DNA of 33,533 bases from JBLNDG01 sp050261415. Its GTDB lineage: Bacteria; Bacillota; Clostridia; Lutisporales; Lutisporaceae. Position 1 is the stretch's first letter. Each line of letters opens with the position of its first letter. Shown one piece after another: positions 1 through 7,840 of this stretch. The translations under genes and the position numbers were made by a program. The stretch is taken from NCBI GenBank assembly GCA_050261415.1, contig JBLNDG010000096.1, positions 1 through 33,533 on the forward strand, given 5' to 3'. A model generated the notes under the pieces. It did no database searches, was not told where the DNA came from, and worked only from the letters and a program-made list of their open reading frames with translations.

Positions 1-103
<103 letters not shown>

Positions 104-180
104 ATATGTGATTCCTTTTCAGGAATGCTATCTTAATCATTTGCCCTAAACTCAAAAGAATTCTTGGTTTCATTTACACT

Positions 181-200
181 GTTTAGTTTTCAAGGACCAA
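181..200 (-). promoter_or_regulatory. rRNA leader boxA-like element
   Basis: On the minus strand this reads TTGGTCCTTGAAAACTAAAC, about 80 nt before the 16S start. Firmicute rRNA leaders and spacers carry a near-identical CTTTGAAAACT stretch, which corresponds to the boxA antitermination region. Assignment rests on that resemblance and on position. Confidence 0.6.
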
Positions 201-203
201 ATC

Positions 204-235
204 GATATATCGTCGACGGCTTGTTTTACCGTCAA
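204..235 (-). promoter_or_regulatory. Possible rRNA P2 promoter (weak)
   Basis: TTGACG lies at 235-230 (minus strand), preceded by GCG. An AT-rich GATATATC stretch sits about 18-20 nt further on, where a -10 box is expected. The -10 is a poor match and the spacing is long. It is placed about 100 nt before the 16S start, which suits an rRNA P2 promoter. The rest of 240-384 is AT-rich; I see no convincing second promoter there. Confidence 0.25.
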
Positions 236-411
236 CGCTTAATAATAATATCATATTTACTCGAGGTCTACAATCCTAATATCCGTTGAATTTTACGTTT
301 TAATTATATTATCGTGCCTATACTGATAATCTCTGTATATTTCTTCTTTATGCGCTGTAACTTAATTATCATGGATTAAATACTACCGCAGCATTATCAC
401 AGGAATATGGC

Positions 412-502
412 TCAGTCGCCATTAAAGGGATCTTTCGTGGGAACATAGTTCGGTATGTCCTGCGATGGCGATAGGATGTAGCTTTCCGGCACGTCGCCTA
501 CA
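412..502. other. Unidentified structured element with competing stems
   Basis: This stretch is GC-richer than its flanks and full of inverted repeats. Stem A pairs TCGCCAT (416-422) with ATGGCGA (465-471), and encloses a hairpin with GGA-ACATA (440-447) against TATGTCC (454-460). Stem B pairs GGCGA (467-471) with TCGCC (494-498), using the same bases as stem A. A third pairing, TGTAG (477-481) with CTACA (498-502), competes with B. It lies between the recombinase stop and the 16S leader, so it could be a 3' untranslated element of the recombinase, an independent RNA, or a recombination site. It did not match any riboswitch or small RNA family I can recall. Confidence 0.4.
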
Positions 503-534
503 AGCGCTGTTTCATATTGAAAAATGTTCAAATT

Positions 535-2052
535 TTAAAAGCTACCTATTAGTATAATATAACTATCAAAAATCTGAATTTCAGATACCAACATGCCTAT
601 AATATCCTTTTTCCCGCCATTATCCAGATTATATAGCATCTCTTCTATATTATTATTTATTTTTTTATCAATAATTATTTTGTTCATATTATCAGCAATT
701 TGAGATTTAAGCAATTTTTCATTTTCAATTTTTTTCTTAAGCTCTGATGATTTTTCATTAAGGCTGTTCAATCGTGAAGCCAGAGCCGCTTCGTCTATGT
801 ATCCCTTCTGGAATAAATCAATTATCCTGTTGCTTCCCTCCGCCAGCTTTTCAACCTCGCTGCATAAAAACTTAAGCTTTTTTTCTTGAGCGGTTATGAT
901 ATTCTCTGCAGTTCTCCCCAAATTACTTTGGAAATCAATATTCTTTAGTATCTGCTTTACGATAAAGTCCCAAATCTTTTTCTCTATGGTATCAGCTTTT
1001 ATTATACCGGCACTGCAATGAGTCCCATTTTCGTTCTTATACTTTCCTGGACAAATGTAATAACGATATTCTTTGCCTTTGCCAGAAACAGTCTTGCAGT
1101 CCAGCCTGCTCCCGCAAAGTCCGCAATAGCTGATGTTGCTTAAAAGAAAACTCTGCTTATCGCATTTATCCCTATATAGCCTTTTTGAACTACCAAGAAT
1201 TTTTATGGCTTTGTTCCATGTTTCCTTATCAATTATCGGTGGAATTTCAATCGGAACCCATTCTTCTTTTGGCCGTTCTGTTATTTTTACCTTATCACCG
1301 CTTTTTTTATATTTGTTCAAACGGTATTCCTTAGTATCATACCTTCTTATATATATGATTCCTGTATAGGATCCGTTCGATAAAATCCTTCTTACTGTAA
1401 CCCTGCTCCACAGCTTCATTCTAGGGCTAGGTATCCCCATTCGATTAAGCCTTTCTGTTATTTCGCTCGGGCCGATACCTTCCTGTACAAGCCATTTGAA
1501 CATTAGCCTCAATATATCTGCTTCTCCATCTTTTATTTGTAGGCTGTCATTTTTCGTATCAAAACTGTAACCGAACAAGCCAGGGTTATGAGTCAGTTTG
1601 TGCAGTTTTGCCTTTGCCCTTTTTCCCATTTCACTTCTTAACCTCAGGCGTGCCCTTTCATATTCGTCAACAGCTGCCATTATAGTCAGTTGAAACCGTC
1701 CTTCGGCATTGTCCTGGAAGCTGTTTTTCAGCAGAATAAGTTCTGTTTCATGTCTTTTTATTTCGTCTATTATTATCAACTGGTGGGATACATTTCTTGA
1801 AAGCCTGCTTGTATCAAAAGCTATAAAATAGTCGATATGTTCTTTTTTTATTTTGTCAAAAGCGGCAATGAGCTGCGGCCGCTCCAATATTGATCCAGAA
1901 ACCCCGTCATCACGGTAAACGAAAACTTCCTCTGGTGTACAGCCTAATTCATATGCTTTCTTTATGCATTCCTCCTGCTGTGCTTGCATCGAATATCCCT
2001 TCTCGGCCTGTTCCTCTGTTGAAACTCTCAGATAAACTGCTGCCTTCGGCAT
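535..2052 (-). CDS. Large serine recombinase (resolvase/integrase family)
   Basis: Site-specific DNA recombinase of about 505 residues. The N-terminal resolvase domain (about residues 3-145) shows YLRVSTEEQ with the nucleophilic serine at residue 11, and the DTSRLSRN motif with the expected arginines near 83-86. A recombinase domain follows (about 160-265). A zinc ribbon comes next, with CGLC near 310-313 and further cysteines near 334 and 346. The rest is a lysine/glutamate-rich coiled coil (about 385-465), as in TnpX and phage integrases. The reading frame opens with a GTG at 2067, but the ATG at 2052 has GAGGT 8 nt upstream and gives the usual MPKAAVYLRVST start. No cargo genes, transposase or obvious attachment sites flank it, so it may be a remnant of an excised element, a domesticated enzyme, or the edge of an element cut by the window. 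Confidence 0.9.
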   Translation of the reverse strand: MPKAAVYLRVSTEEQAEKGYSMQAQQEECIKKAYELGCTPEEVFVYRDDGVSGSILERPQLIAAFDKIKKEHIDYFIAFDTSRLSRNVSHQLIIIDEIKRHETELILLKNSFQDNAEGRFQLTIMAAVDEYERARLRLRSEMGKRAKAKLHKLTHNPGLFGYSFDTKNDSLQIKDGEADILRLMFKWLVQEGIGPSEITERLNRMGIPSPRMKLWSRVTVRRILSNGSYTGIIYIRRYDTKEYRLNKYKKSGDKVKITERPKEEWVPIEIPPIIDKETWNKAIKILGSSKRLYRDKCDKQSFLLSNISYCGLCGSRLDCKTVSGKGKEYRYYICPGKYKNENGTHCSAGIIKADTIEKKIWDFIVKQILKNIDFQSNLGRTAENIITAQEKKLKFLCSEVEKLAEGSNRIIDLFQKGYIDEAALASRLNSLNEKSSELKKKIENEKLLKSQIADNMNKIIIDKKINNNIEEMLYNLDNGGKKDIIGMLVSEIQIFDSYIILIGSF

Positions 2053-2170
2053 TATAATATACCTCACAATACCTTTTTAGTATATATTCATATATGTTTT
2101 TGTATGCTTCCCTTCTTTCATTCTCAGTTCCGGCCTGTGCTGCATATATTTCATAATTTTGCTTTTTCAC
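1949..2170 (-). CDS. Small ORF upstream of and overlapping the recombinase
   Basis: A 73-codon frame starting with GTG at 2170, with a good ribosome site (GAGGTG, 7 nt spacing). The first 40 residues are charged and tyrosine-rich (MKKQNYEIYAAQAG, then ERREAYKNIYEYILKRY) and look like a real small helical protein. The remainder overlaps the recombinase gene by about 100 nt in another frame and is compositionally a shadow. The recombinase ribosome site GAGGT lies inside this frame, so the ORF may couple translation into the recombinase. I do not recognise a family. Confidence 0.45.
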   Translation of the reverse strand: MKKQNYEIYAAQAGTENERREAYKNIYEYILKRYCEVYYNAEGSSLSESFNRGTGREGIFDASTAGGMHKESI

Positions 2171-2223
2171 CGTTATGCACCTCTTTATTAATGATATGAG
2201 TGCCGGTGCCTCAAATATTATTC

Positions 2224-2257
2224 AAAATTAAAGGAAAGGATCTTTTTTAATCCTTCC
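2224..2257 (-). terminator. Rho-independent terminator after dinB
   Basis: Minus strand: GGAAGGAT (2257-2250), a short A-rich loop, ATCCTTTCC (2241-2233), then TTTAATTTT. The stem starts inside the last codons of dinB. Confidence 0.75.
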
Positions 2258-3437
2258 CTTTTTTTAACATCGAAGCTCTTATTATTTTTTTCGTACCGAA
2301 CCTTTCTCTCAGCTTATCAATTGCTTTTTCTATTGCTTCTTCTTTCTGTGAATCTGAATTTTCCCCCAGCATTTCAAATATCGATATTTGTCCCGTTGCT
2401 TCCTCTGCAAAATGGCTCAAACCAATTCCTATAAGTCTTATGGGTTTGTTCCTTCCCCTGTTTTCTTCCAAAAGCTTCACTCCAGTCTCATATATATCTT
2501 TTGTCAGAAAGGTTAGAGGAACTGTTTTTTGCCTGGTTATTGATGTAAAGTCGGCATACTTTATAGTGATTGTTACTGTTTTTCCTTTATAGCCGTATTT
2601 TCTCGCATCATATCCAACTTCCTCAGACAGATGCAGCAGTATGGTCTTAAGGTATTCCAAATCATTTGTATCAATTGGCAAAGTAGTTGAGCGGCTTATT
2701 GATTTACTGTCATATTCGGGATTTTGAACAACCGGAGAATTATCCTGCCCATTTGCCAGCTTGTACAGCTCTTCGCCGTATTTGCCGAATGTCTTTCTTA
2801 GTAATTCCGTATCACACCTTGCAATATCTCCTATTTTATATATAGCCAGTTCATTTAGCTTCTTTTCGGTCTGCTTTCCTATGCCGTACATGGCGCCAAC
2901 AGGAAGCGGCCATAGCTTTTCTTCAATATCCTTTATATATAATTCCGTTATTCCAAGCGGCTTTTTTAGTTCTGAAGCCATTTTAGCAAGGAACTTGTTC
3001 TCCGATATTCCTATCGAGCACCAAAGGTCCAGCTCCTTCTGTATCCTGTCCATGATGTTCCGGGCAATTTGAATTGGGCTTCCGAAAAGCCTTTCGCAGC
3101 CGGTCAAGTCCATCCATGCTTCATCAATGCTGTTCTGCTGAATTAGCGGCGTATATCTTGCAAGCAGCTTCATTACTTCCCTAGAGACCTTCTCATAAAA
3201 CTCATGGTCCGGAGGTATAAGAATTATATCAGGACATAGCTTTTTGGCTTCATGTAAAACCATAGTAGTTCTCACATTATATTTCCTTGCTTCATAGTTA
3301 GCTGCAAGTATGATACCGGAGCGTTTCTTCGGGTCCCCAGCCACGGCTGCAGGTTTGCCTTTCAGCTCCGGATTCCTGGACATTTCACAGCCCATAAAAA
3401 ATGCGTTCATATCTACAAGGAATATCAATCTTTTCAT
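2247..3437 (-). CDS. dinB: DNA polymerase IV (Y-family translesion polymerase)
   Basis: Error-prone polymerase that copies past DNA lesions. At 396 residues it is a normal length. The catalytic acidic residues are D9 and the SIDEAW motif at 103-108 (D105, E106). The usual DMDAFF motif reads DMNAFF, with the metal-binding D9 kept and the steric-gate aromatics F13/F14 present. The helix-hairpin-helix region is GAMYGIGKQTEKKL (181-194). A beta-clamp binding motif QISIF is at 350-354, followed by a charged tail. The ATG has GAGGTGG 7 nt upstream. A TATAAT and a CCAATC...GATTGG inverted repeat lie just upstream (3480-3512), partly over the yunB stop, but no clear LexA box was seen. Confidence 0.95.
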   Translation of the reverse strand: MKRLIFLVDMNAFFMGCEMSRNPELKGKPAAVAGDPKKRSGIILAANYEARKYNVRTTMVLHEAKKLCPDIILIPPDHEFYEKVSREVMKLLARYTPLIQQNSIDEAWMDLTGCERLFGSPIQIARNIMDRIQKELDLWCSIGISENKFLAKMASELKKPLGITELYIKDIEEKLWPLPVGAMYGIGKQTEKKLNELAIYKIGDIARCDTELLRKTFGKYGEELYKLANGQDNSPVVQNPEYDSKSISRSTTLPIDTNDLEYLKTILLHLSEEVGYDARKYGYKGKTVTITIKYADFTSITRQKTVPLTFLTKDIYETGVKLLEENRGRNKPIRLIGIGLSHFAEEATGQISIFEMLGENSDSQKEEAIEKAIDKLRERFGTKKIIRASMLKKGKD

Positions 3438-3501
3438 ATCGCAACCACCTCATACCCGACACCTGATCACTTTTTTCTGATATAATTATACCAATCCGTA
3501 T

Positions 3502-4143
3502 TTATGATTGGAATAGTAATAGTGTTTTCTGCCTTGATACATCACTTACAATGATTGTTTCAGAAACAGGAATGTGTGTCACTACATCAACCTTGTTGCT
3601 TACTAATGGTGCGATTATCTGCACATCTGTCTTTGCAATCAGGTAAATTTTAAGTCTTGTCTGGTTAATGCCGGCCTCCTCAAAGTCAGTGTAGAAATCC
3701 ACATAGACAGTTCCTGCAGGTAGTATATCGACACTGATTCTGGGGCCCATATTGGCAAATAACTGACTTCCGAATATATTGGTTATAGGTATTTGCAGGT
3801 CATGCAGCGAAATGTCCTGGATTTTAGTTTGTATTGCGGTTGTTGTTTCCGCTGCAAGCCTGTTCATTTCCATGGCATTTGCCTGTACAAGGGATATTTT
3901 GCCACTGTTGTCTGTCTTTATTGTCATAAGGTTATCAAAGGCCTCACTTGAAGTTTTCTGCCTGACTGCATCATTTATTGCCTGGGTTGCTATAAGCCTT
4001 GCCCGTATCTCCGACATCGCCAGAATTGTAGGCTTAATGTTTTTTTCTGTAAAATAGTATGTATATATAACCATTATCATTAAAACCATCATTGTAAATA
4101 CAAATTTCTTTTTTCCGGTTTTCCTGCCAAATCTCCTTCTCAT
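3502..4143 (-). CDS. yunB: Sporulation protein YunB
   Basis: Member of the YunB family, which in Bacillus is made in the mother cell under sigma-E and is needed for efficient spore formation; the biochemical role is unknown. The protein is about 213 residues: a basic N-terminus (MRRRFGRKTGKKK), one membrane segment at about residues 14-32, then an extracytoplasmic domain. That domain has the family features: an alanine-rich helix with AINDAV, the SLVQANAMEMN segment, IPITNIFGSQLFANMGP in mid-protein, and a beta-rich end. The frame is open from 4179, but the ATG at 4143 has AGGGGGTG 7 nt upstream and begins the typical sequence. No convincing sigma-E promoter was found upstream. Confidence 0.9.
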   Translation of the reverse strand: MRRRFGRKTGKKKFVFTMMVLMIMVIYTYYFTEKNIKPTILAMSEIRARLIATQAINDAVRQKTSSEAFDNLMTIKTDNSGKISLVQANAMEMNRLAAETTTAIQTKIQDISLHDLQIPITNIFGSQLFANMGPRISVDILPAGTVYVDFYTDFEEAGINQTRLKIYLIAKTDVQIIAPLVSNKVDVVTHIPVSETIIVSDVSRQKTLLLFQS

Positions 4144-4348
4144 GAGCAAACACCCCCTATTTATTATTATATGTTGCATGCTTATTTATGTTACCTTGGC
4201 TGCTTTGTATATTTGCTGTTTATGGCGAATAAATTCTCTGTTTTTTTCGTCTACTAGTTTATAACGGCTTTTATGTGTTAAAAATCAATATAAGGTCTAA
4301 AAAGCAAAAAATACTCGGACATGCTTGCGAGAGCTACGTCCCCTTAGT

Positions 4349-4377
4349 TTGCCAGACGAATTCTTGTATGATATAAT
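4349..4377 (+). promoter_or_regulatory. Sigma-A promoter of the PBP gene
   Basis: TTGCCA (4349-4354), a 17-nt spacer, then a perfect TATAAT (4372-4377). The ATG of the penicillin-binding protein follows 43 nt later, behind a GGAGGT ribosome site. Confidence 0.8.
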
Positions 4378-4420
4378 TGTATTTGTCACAAATAGCGATA
4401 TATGCTTATGGAGGTAGTAT

Positions 4421-6805
4421 ATGAATAATAATGAAACCCCAATCTCCAGGAAGAAAAAGAAGACAAAAAGAAGCTTTTCATTAAATAGATTTTTAAGATT
4501 TATTGTATTGTCATTACTCCTGGTAGTTTTAGTCGGAGGCAGTATCGGACTCGGAACAGCATATGCGTGGATAAAAAGCGCAAAACCTCTTAATGTCGAT
4601 GAACTCTTTGATTTGAATCAGACTACATATATTGTTGATAAGAATGACAAAGTAATAGATAAGCTTCATGCCAACGAAAACCGTACAGTAGTTTCTATTG
4701 ACCAGATACCGCAGAACTTGCAAAATGCTTTTATAGCAATAGAAGACAAACGTTTCTACAAGCATAACGGTATCGACCCGCAAAGAATAATCGGTGCTTT
4801 GAAGAAAGACCTGGAAACCGGTAAACCCTCAGCTGGTGGAAGTACTATTACCCAACAGCTGATAAAGCTTGTTTACCTGACACCAGACAAGCTTTTAAAA
4901 AGAAAAGTAGTTGAAATGTATTATGCAATACAGCTTGAGAGAAGATTTACAAAAAAACAGATATTAGAAGCTTACCTCAATACTATACCTCTCGGGCATA
5001 ATGTTGCAGGTGTAAAAGAAGCAGCACTTTACTATTTCGGTAAGGACCTGAACCAACTGACTCTTGCCGAATGCGCCTTGATAGCCGGAATTACTAATAA
5101 TCCCTCTGCATATTCCCCATACTTGAATTTCGAAAACGCAAACAAGAGGAAAGAAATTATTTTAGGAGAAATGCTGAAGCAGGGCTATATAAGCCAGGAC
5201 GAGTATGATCAGGCATTAAAGGAACAGATTAAACTTACAAAGGTGCAAAAAGAAACAGAGACCTCATATTTTGCCGATATGATAATTCAGGATGCCATCC
5301 AGGCTCTTCAGGATAAGCTGGGCTACACTCAAGAAGAAGCAGAAATTAAATTCTTCAATGGCGGTCTTAAGGTTGTAGCAACAATTGACACTGACATTCA
5401 GAATACACTTGAAGAAACGTTTAAGAATACAAAGCTCTTCCCGCCAAGTAAAGAGGACTCAAACGGTATTCTCCAGCCAGAAGCAGCAGCAATAGTAATA
5501 GAAAACGGTACAGGAGAAATCAAGGCAGTACTCGGCGGCAGGAGCGAAAAAGTCCGCAGGGGACTAAACAGGGCAACTCAGTCTCTAAGGCAGCCCGGTT
5601 CCACAATAAAGCCTTTAGCGGTATATACACCGGCTCTTGATAATGGGTATACTGTTGGAACAGTTATAGATGATGCTCCTGTAGCTTTCGGCAATTACGT
5701 TCCTCATAACTACGACAATACCTTCCGTGGACTTGTCACGGTACGTACCGCAATACAGCATTCCTTAAACGTTGTGGCTGTAAAGATAGTGCAGGATATT
5801 GGTGTACAGCGCTCTATTGACTACCTCAAGAGATTCGGTATAACCACGATTGTAACAAGAAAGGATAACGGTGTAACAAACGATGAAGGACTCTCATCGG
5901 TAGCCCTTGGCGGTCTCACAAAAGGTGTAAAGCCTATTGAAATGGCTGCGGCATACAGCGTATTCCCAAATAAAGGCGTGTATATTAAACCTATTTCCTT
6001 TACAAAAATTCTTGATAAAGATGGAAATGTTATTCTCGAGAATAAGCCGGTAAAGGAAAAAGTAATTAGCGAACAAGTAGCATATCTTATGGTTGATATA
6101 ATGAAAGGTGTTATCAACGGTGGTACCGGTGGAAATGCGGCTTTATCCAAAATGCCTGCTGCAGGTAAGACAGGTACAACTACAAAGAATGTTGATGCAT
6201 GGTTCACAGGCTACACCCCATATTATACGACTTCTGTCTGGATCGGGCATGATGATCCTAAGCCAATGAGCTTTACAGGAGGAAGCTATCCGGCCAAGAT
6301 CTGGAAATCAATAATGGAACAGATTCACCAGAACTTGAAGTATAAAGATTTTGACCGTCCTGGCGGATTAGTATCAGTAGATATATGCACCGTCTCCGGT
6401 CAACGTCCTTCCGAGCTTTGTGCTCTTGATCCAAGAGGATCAACAGTTAGGTCGGAACTCTTTATTAAAGGCACAGAGCCAGCCGCAGACAATATATGTA
6501 CTGTTCATGTAATAAGAGATGTGGATATTTCAACGGGCAAACTGGCTACCCAATATTGTCCTTCGACTTTAGTACAATCAAAGGTATTCATTCAGAGGCC
6601 GGAGCCTTTTGTACCACAACCCGGCGGAAAGGTTCCTGCAGATTATATATATGAAGCACCAACAGAATACTGTAATGTACATCCTGGCGAAACGCCCGCA
6701 GGTGATGGCACTATAGAAGGCGGAACGGGTACTCCAGTTCCTTCAGTATCACCAACACCTACACTATCGCCCACACCTACACCTACACCGACACCGACAC
6801 CATAG
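4421..6805 (+). CDS. Class A penicillin-binding protein (PBP1a type)
   Basis: Bifunctional peptidoglycan synthase, membrane-anchored with its catalytic domains outside. 794 residues. A basic cytoplasmic stretch (10-18) precedes one membrane segment (about 27-49). The GT51 glycosyltransferase domain (about 75-250) has catalytic E109 in EDKRFYKHNGID and the GGSTITQQL motif at 139-147. The transpeptidase domain (about 350-640) has the active serine in STIK (394-397), SLN (448-450) and KTGT (583-586). After it comes an unusual cysteine-bearing tail (cysteines in DICTVSG, SELCA, NICTV, QYCPS and EYCNV), then a Thr-Pro repeat end. The gene stands alone behind a strong promoter and ends at a large hairpin. 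PonA of Bacillus is the nearest role, but the exact orthologue is not assigned. Confidence 0.95.
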   Translation: MNNNETPISRKKKKTKRSFSLNRFLRFIVLSLLLVVLVGGSIGLGTAYAWIKSAKPLNVDELFDLNQTTYIVDKNDKVIDKLHANENRTVVSIDQIPQNLQNAFIAIEDKRFYKHNGIDPQRIIGALKKDLETGKPSAGGSTITQQLIKLVYLTPDKLLKRKVVEMYYAIQLERRFTKKQILEAYLNTIPLGHNVAGVKEAALYYFGKDLNQLTLAECALIAGITNNPSAYSPYLNFENANKRKEIILGEMLKQGYISQDEYDQALKEQIKLTKVQKETETSYFADMIIQDAIQALQDKLGYTQEEAEIKFFNGGLKVVATIDTDIQNTLEETFKNTKLFPPSKEDSNGILQPEAAAIVIENGTGEIKAVLGGRSEKVRRGLNRATQSLRQPGSTIKPLAVYTPALDNGYTVGTVIDDAPVAFGNYVPHNYDNTFRGLVTVRTAIQHSLNVVAVKIVQDIGVQRSIDYLKRFGITTIVTRKDNGVTNDEGLSSVALGGLTKGVKPIEMAAAYSVFPNKGVYIKPISFTKILDKDGNVILENKPVKEKVISEQVAYLMVDIMKGVINGGTGGNAALSKMPAAGKTGTTTKNVDAWFTGYTPYYTTSVWIGHDDPKPMSFTGGSYPAKIWKSIMEQIHQNLKYKDFDRPGGLVSVDICTVSGQRPSELCALDPRGSTVRSELFIKGTEPAADNICTVHVIRDVDISTGKLATQYCPSTLVQSKVFIQRPEPFVPQPGGKVPADYIYEAPTEYCNVHPGETPAGDGTIEGGTGTPVPSVSPTPTLSPTPTPTPTPTP
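6752..6802 (+). repeat. Thr-Pro coding microsatellite at the PBP C-terminus
   Basis: Degenerate CACCTA/CACCGA hexamer repeats encode the final TPTLSPTPTPTPTPTP run. It is a simple in-frame repeat that could vary in copy number between strains. It probably forms an extended wall-spanning linker. Confidence 0.8.
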
Positions 6806-6814
6806 CAAAATATA

Positions 6815-6897
6815 AGAAGTGGCTACATGTTGAAGTGCACCTCCAAATGTTAGTTTTTTTGTTTAACATTTGGGGTGCACTTCACATGCCACTTCTT
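6815..6897. terminator. Long bidirectional hairpin between PBP and spoVA genes
   Basis: Nearly perfect inverted repeat with arms of about 34 nt (6815-6852 and 6864-6897) around a T-rich loop. The only flaws are a one-base insertion and a small bulge. It lies between the convergent PBP gene and the spoVA operon and should end transcription from both sides. The last codons and the TGA of the spoVA operon (6882-6893) lie inside the right arm. Confidence 0.8.
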
Positions 6898-7475
6898 TTT
6901 ATTATCTCCTTCATTGCTTTCGTTAGTATGGGAGCACCTTTGTCGATGCAGTCCTTTCCATCCATTTTGCCAGGGTCCCCGATACCTATAATTACAGGTG
7001 CATCTATTGATTCCAGTATATCAACCGTGTCTCCGCTTATTACATTTCCATCAGCTTTGTTACCATATTTGTCAACTGTGCTTTCTACAATATTTCCTTC
7101 CTTTGTGACTGAAAAATCTATTCTGGCTCCGTTTACCCCTATTGTATTTGAAGCTACCGCAATTACACCAATTATGTCCACCTCCGGGCTCTTTGAAATT
7201 TCCATTATTGCTGCTTCGCCCTTTCCTGTCCCAGTGTGGCCCTTATCATCCACCATCACAACAACCGGATCATATTTTGCTTGTTTTATGAGTTCTATAA
7301 GACCGGAGCCCTTTATCGGAGTTGGATTACCTGCTGAGCGGGAAATACACCGCCCTCCGATTGCTTCAGCAGCTTTTTCTACCGCTTTTTTCGCAATTCT
7401 ATCACCGTCAGTGACAAGTATTACCTTTCTTTTGACCGGTTTGGAAGAAACGTAATTGCTGCTTTCATTCATCAT
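6882..7475 (-). CDS. spoVAEA: Stage V sporulation protein AE, soluble form (SpoVAEa)
   Basis: 197 residues with no membrane segment, matching the soluble SpoVAEa family rather than the membrane SpoVAEb. Conserved-looking blocks are KRKVILVTDGDRIAKKAVE, RCISRSAGNPTP, VVVMVDDKGHTGTGKGE and VIIGIGDPGKMDGKD. In Bacillus the protein is part of the spoVA operon, expressed in the forespore. It sits on the outer face of the spore inner membrane; its function in dipicolinate movement or germination is not well defined. Last gene of the operon, 8 nt after spoVAEb, with AGGAG 5 nt before the ATG. Its end overlaps the terminator hairpin. Confidence 0.88.
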   Translation of the reverse strand: MMNESSNYVSSKPVKRKVILVTDGDRIAKKAVEKAAEAIGGRCISRSAGNPTPIKGSGLIELIKQAKYDPVVVMVDDKGHTGTGKGEAAIMEISKSPEVDIIGVIAVASNTIGVNGARIDFSVTKEGNIVESTVDKYGNKADGNVISGDTVDILESIDAPVIIGIGDPGKMDGKDCIDKGAPILTKAMKEIIKRSGM

Positions 7476-7483
7476 AGTATCTC

Positions 7484-7840
7484 CTATTTTTTCGATTTTG
7501 GGTTGAAGATTACTGCCATAATATATCCGAAAAATATTGCCCCTGCTACTCCTCCTGCTGTCGCTTTCAAACCGCCGGTAAATGCCCCTAATATGCCAGC
7601 CTCTCTCACACCCTTTATTGCCCCTTTTGCAAGAGAATACCCGAAGCCTGTAAGTGGGGTAGTTGCCCCCGCCCCCCCGATGTCAACAAGCTTCTGATAG
7701 AGTCCCAAACCCTGTAATATAGTACCCAGAGTAACAAAAATGACCAAAACTCTTGCCGGAGTCAACTTCGTATGATCCATAAGCAGCTGCCCCACCACAC
7801 ATATAATTCCACCTACTATAAAAGCCCTCAAATAATCCAT
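7484..7840 (-). CDS. spoVAEB: Stage V sporulation protein AEb (membrane)
   Basis: Small integral membrane protein of about 117 residues in the SpoVAC/SpoVAEb family, with about four hydrophobic segments. It carries the family signatures FIVGGIICVVGQLL near the start and GATTPLTGFGYSLAKGAIKGV in the middle. It is thought to help form the channel that brings calcium-dipicolinate into the forespore and releases it at germination. The frame is open up to 7912, but the ATG at 7840 has AGGAGGCG upstream and overlaps the spoVAD stop (TGATG), showing translational coupling. It is paralogous to SpoVAC in the same operon. Confidence 0.92.
   Translation of the reverse strand: MDYLRAFIVGGIICVVGQLLMDHTKLTPARVLVIFVTLGTILQGLGLYQKLVDIGGAGATTPLTGFGYSLAKGAIKGVREAGILGAFTGGLKATAGGVAGAIFFGYIMAVIFNPKSKK

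Noticed and set aside
412..502. Known riboswitch classes (c-di-GMP, TPP, cobalamin, fluoride, ZTP, M-box), 6S RNA, SRP RNA
   Set aside because: Compared from memory with the conserved cores of these families; short likenesses (such as CTGAG near a TPP-like piece) were not supported by the rest of the fold.
3480..3512. LexA operator for dinB
   Set aside because: The CCAATC/GATTGG dyad does not resemble the Firmicute SOS box (GAAC-N4-GTTC), and overlaps the yunB stop.
6835..7455. 206-codon plus-strand frame opposite spoVAEa
   Set aside because: It is the antisense of spoVAEa, is rich in hydrophobic low-information residues, has no ribosome site, and the minus-strand protein matches a known family.
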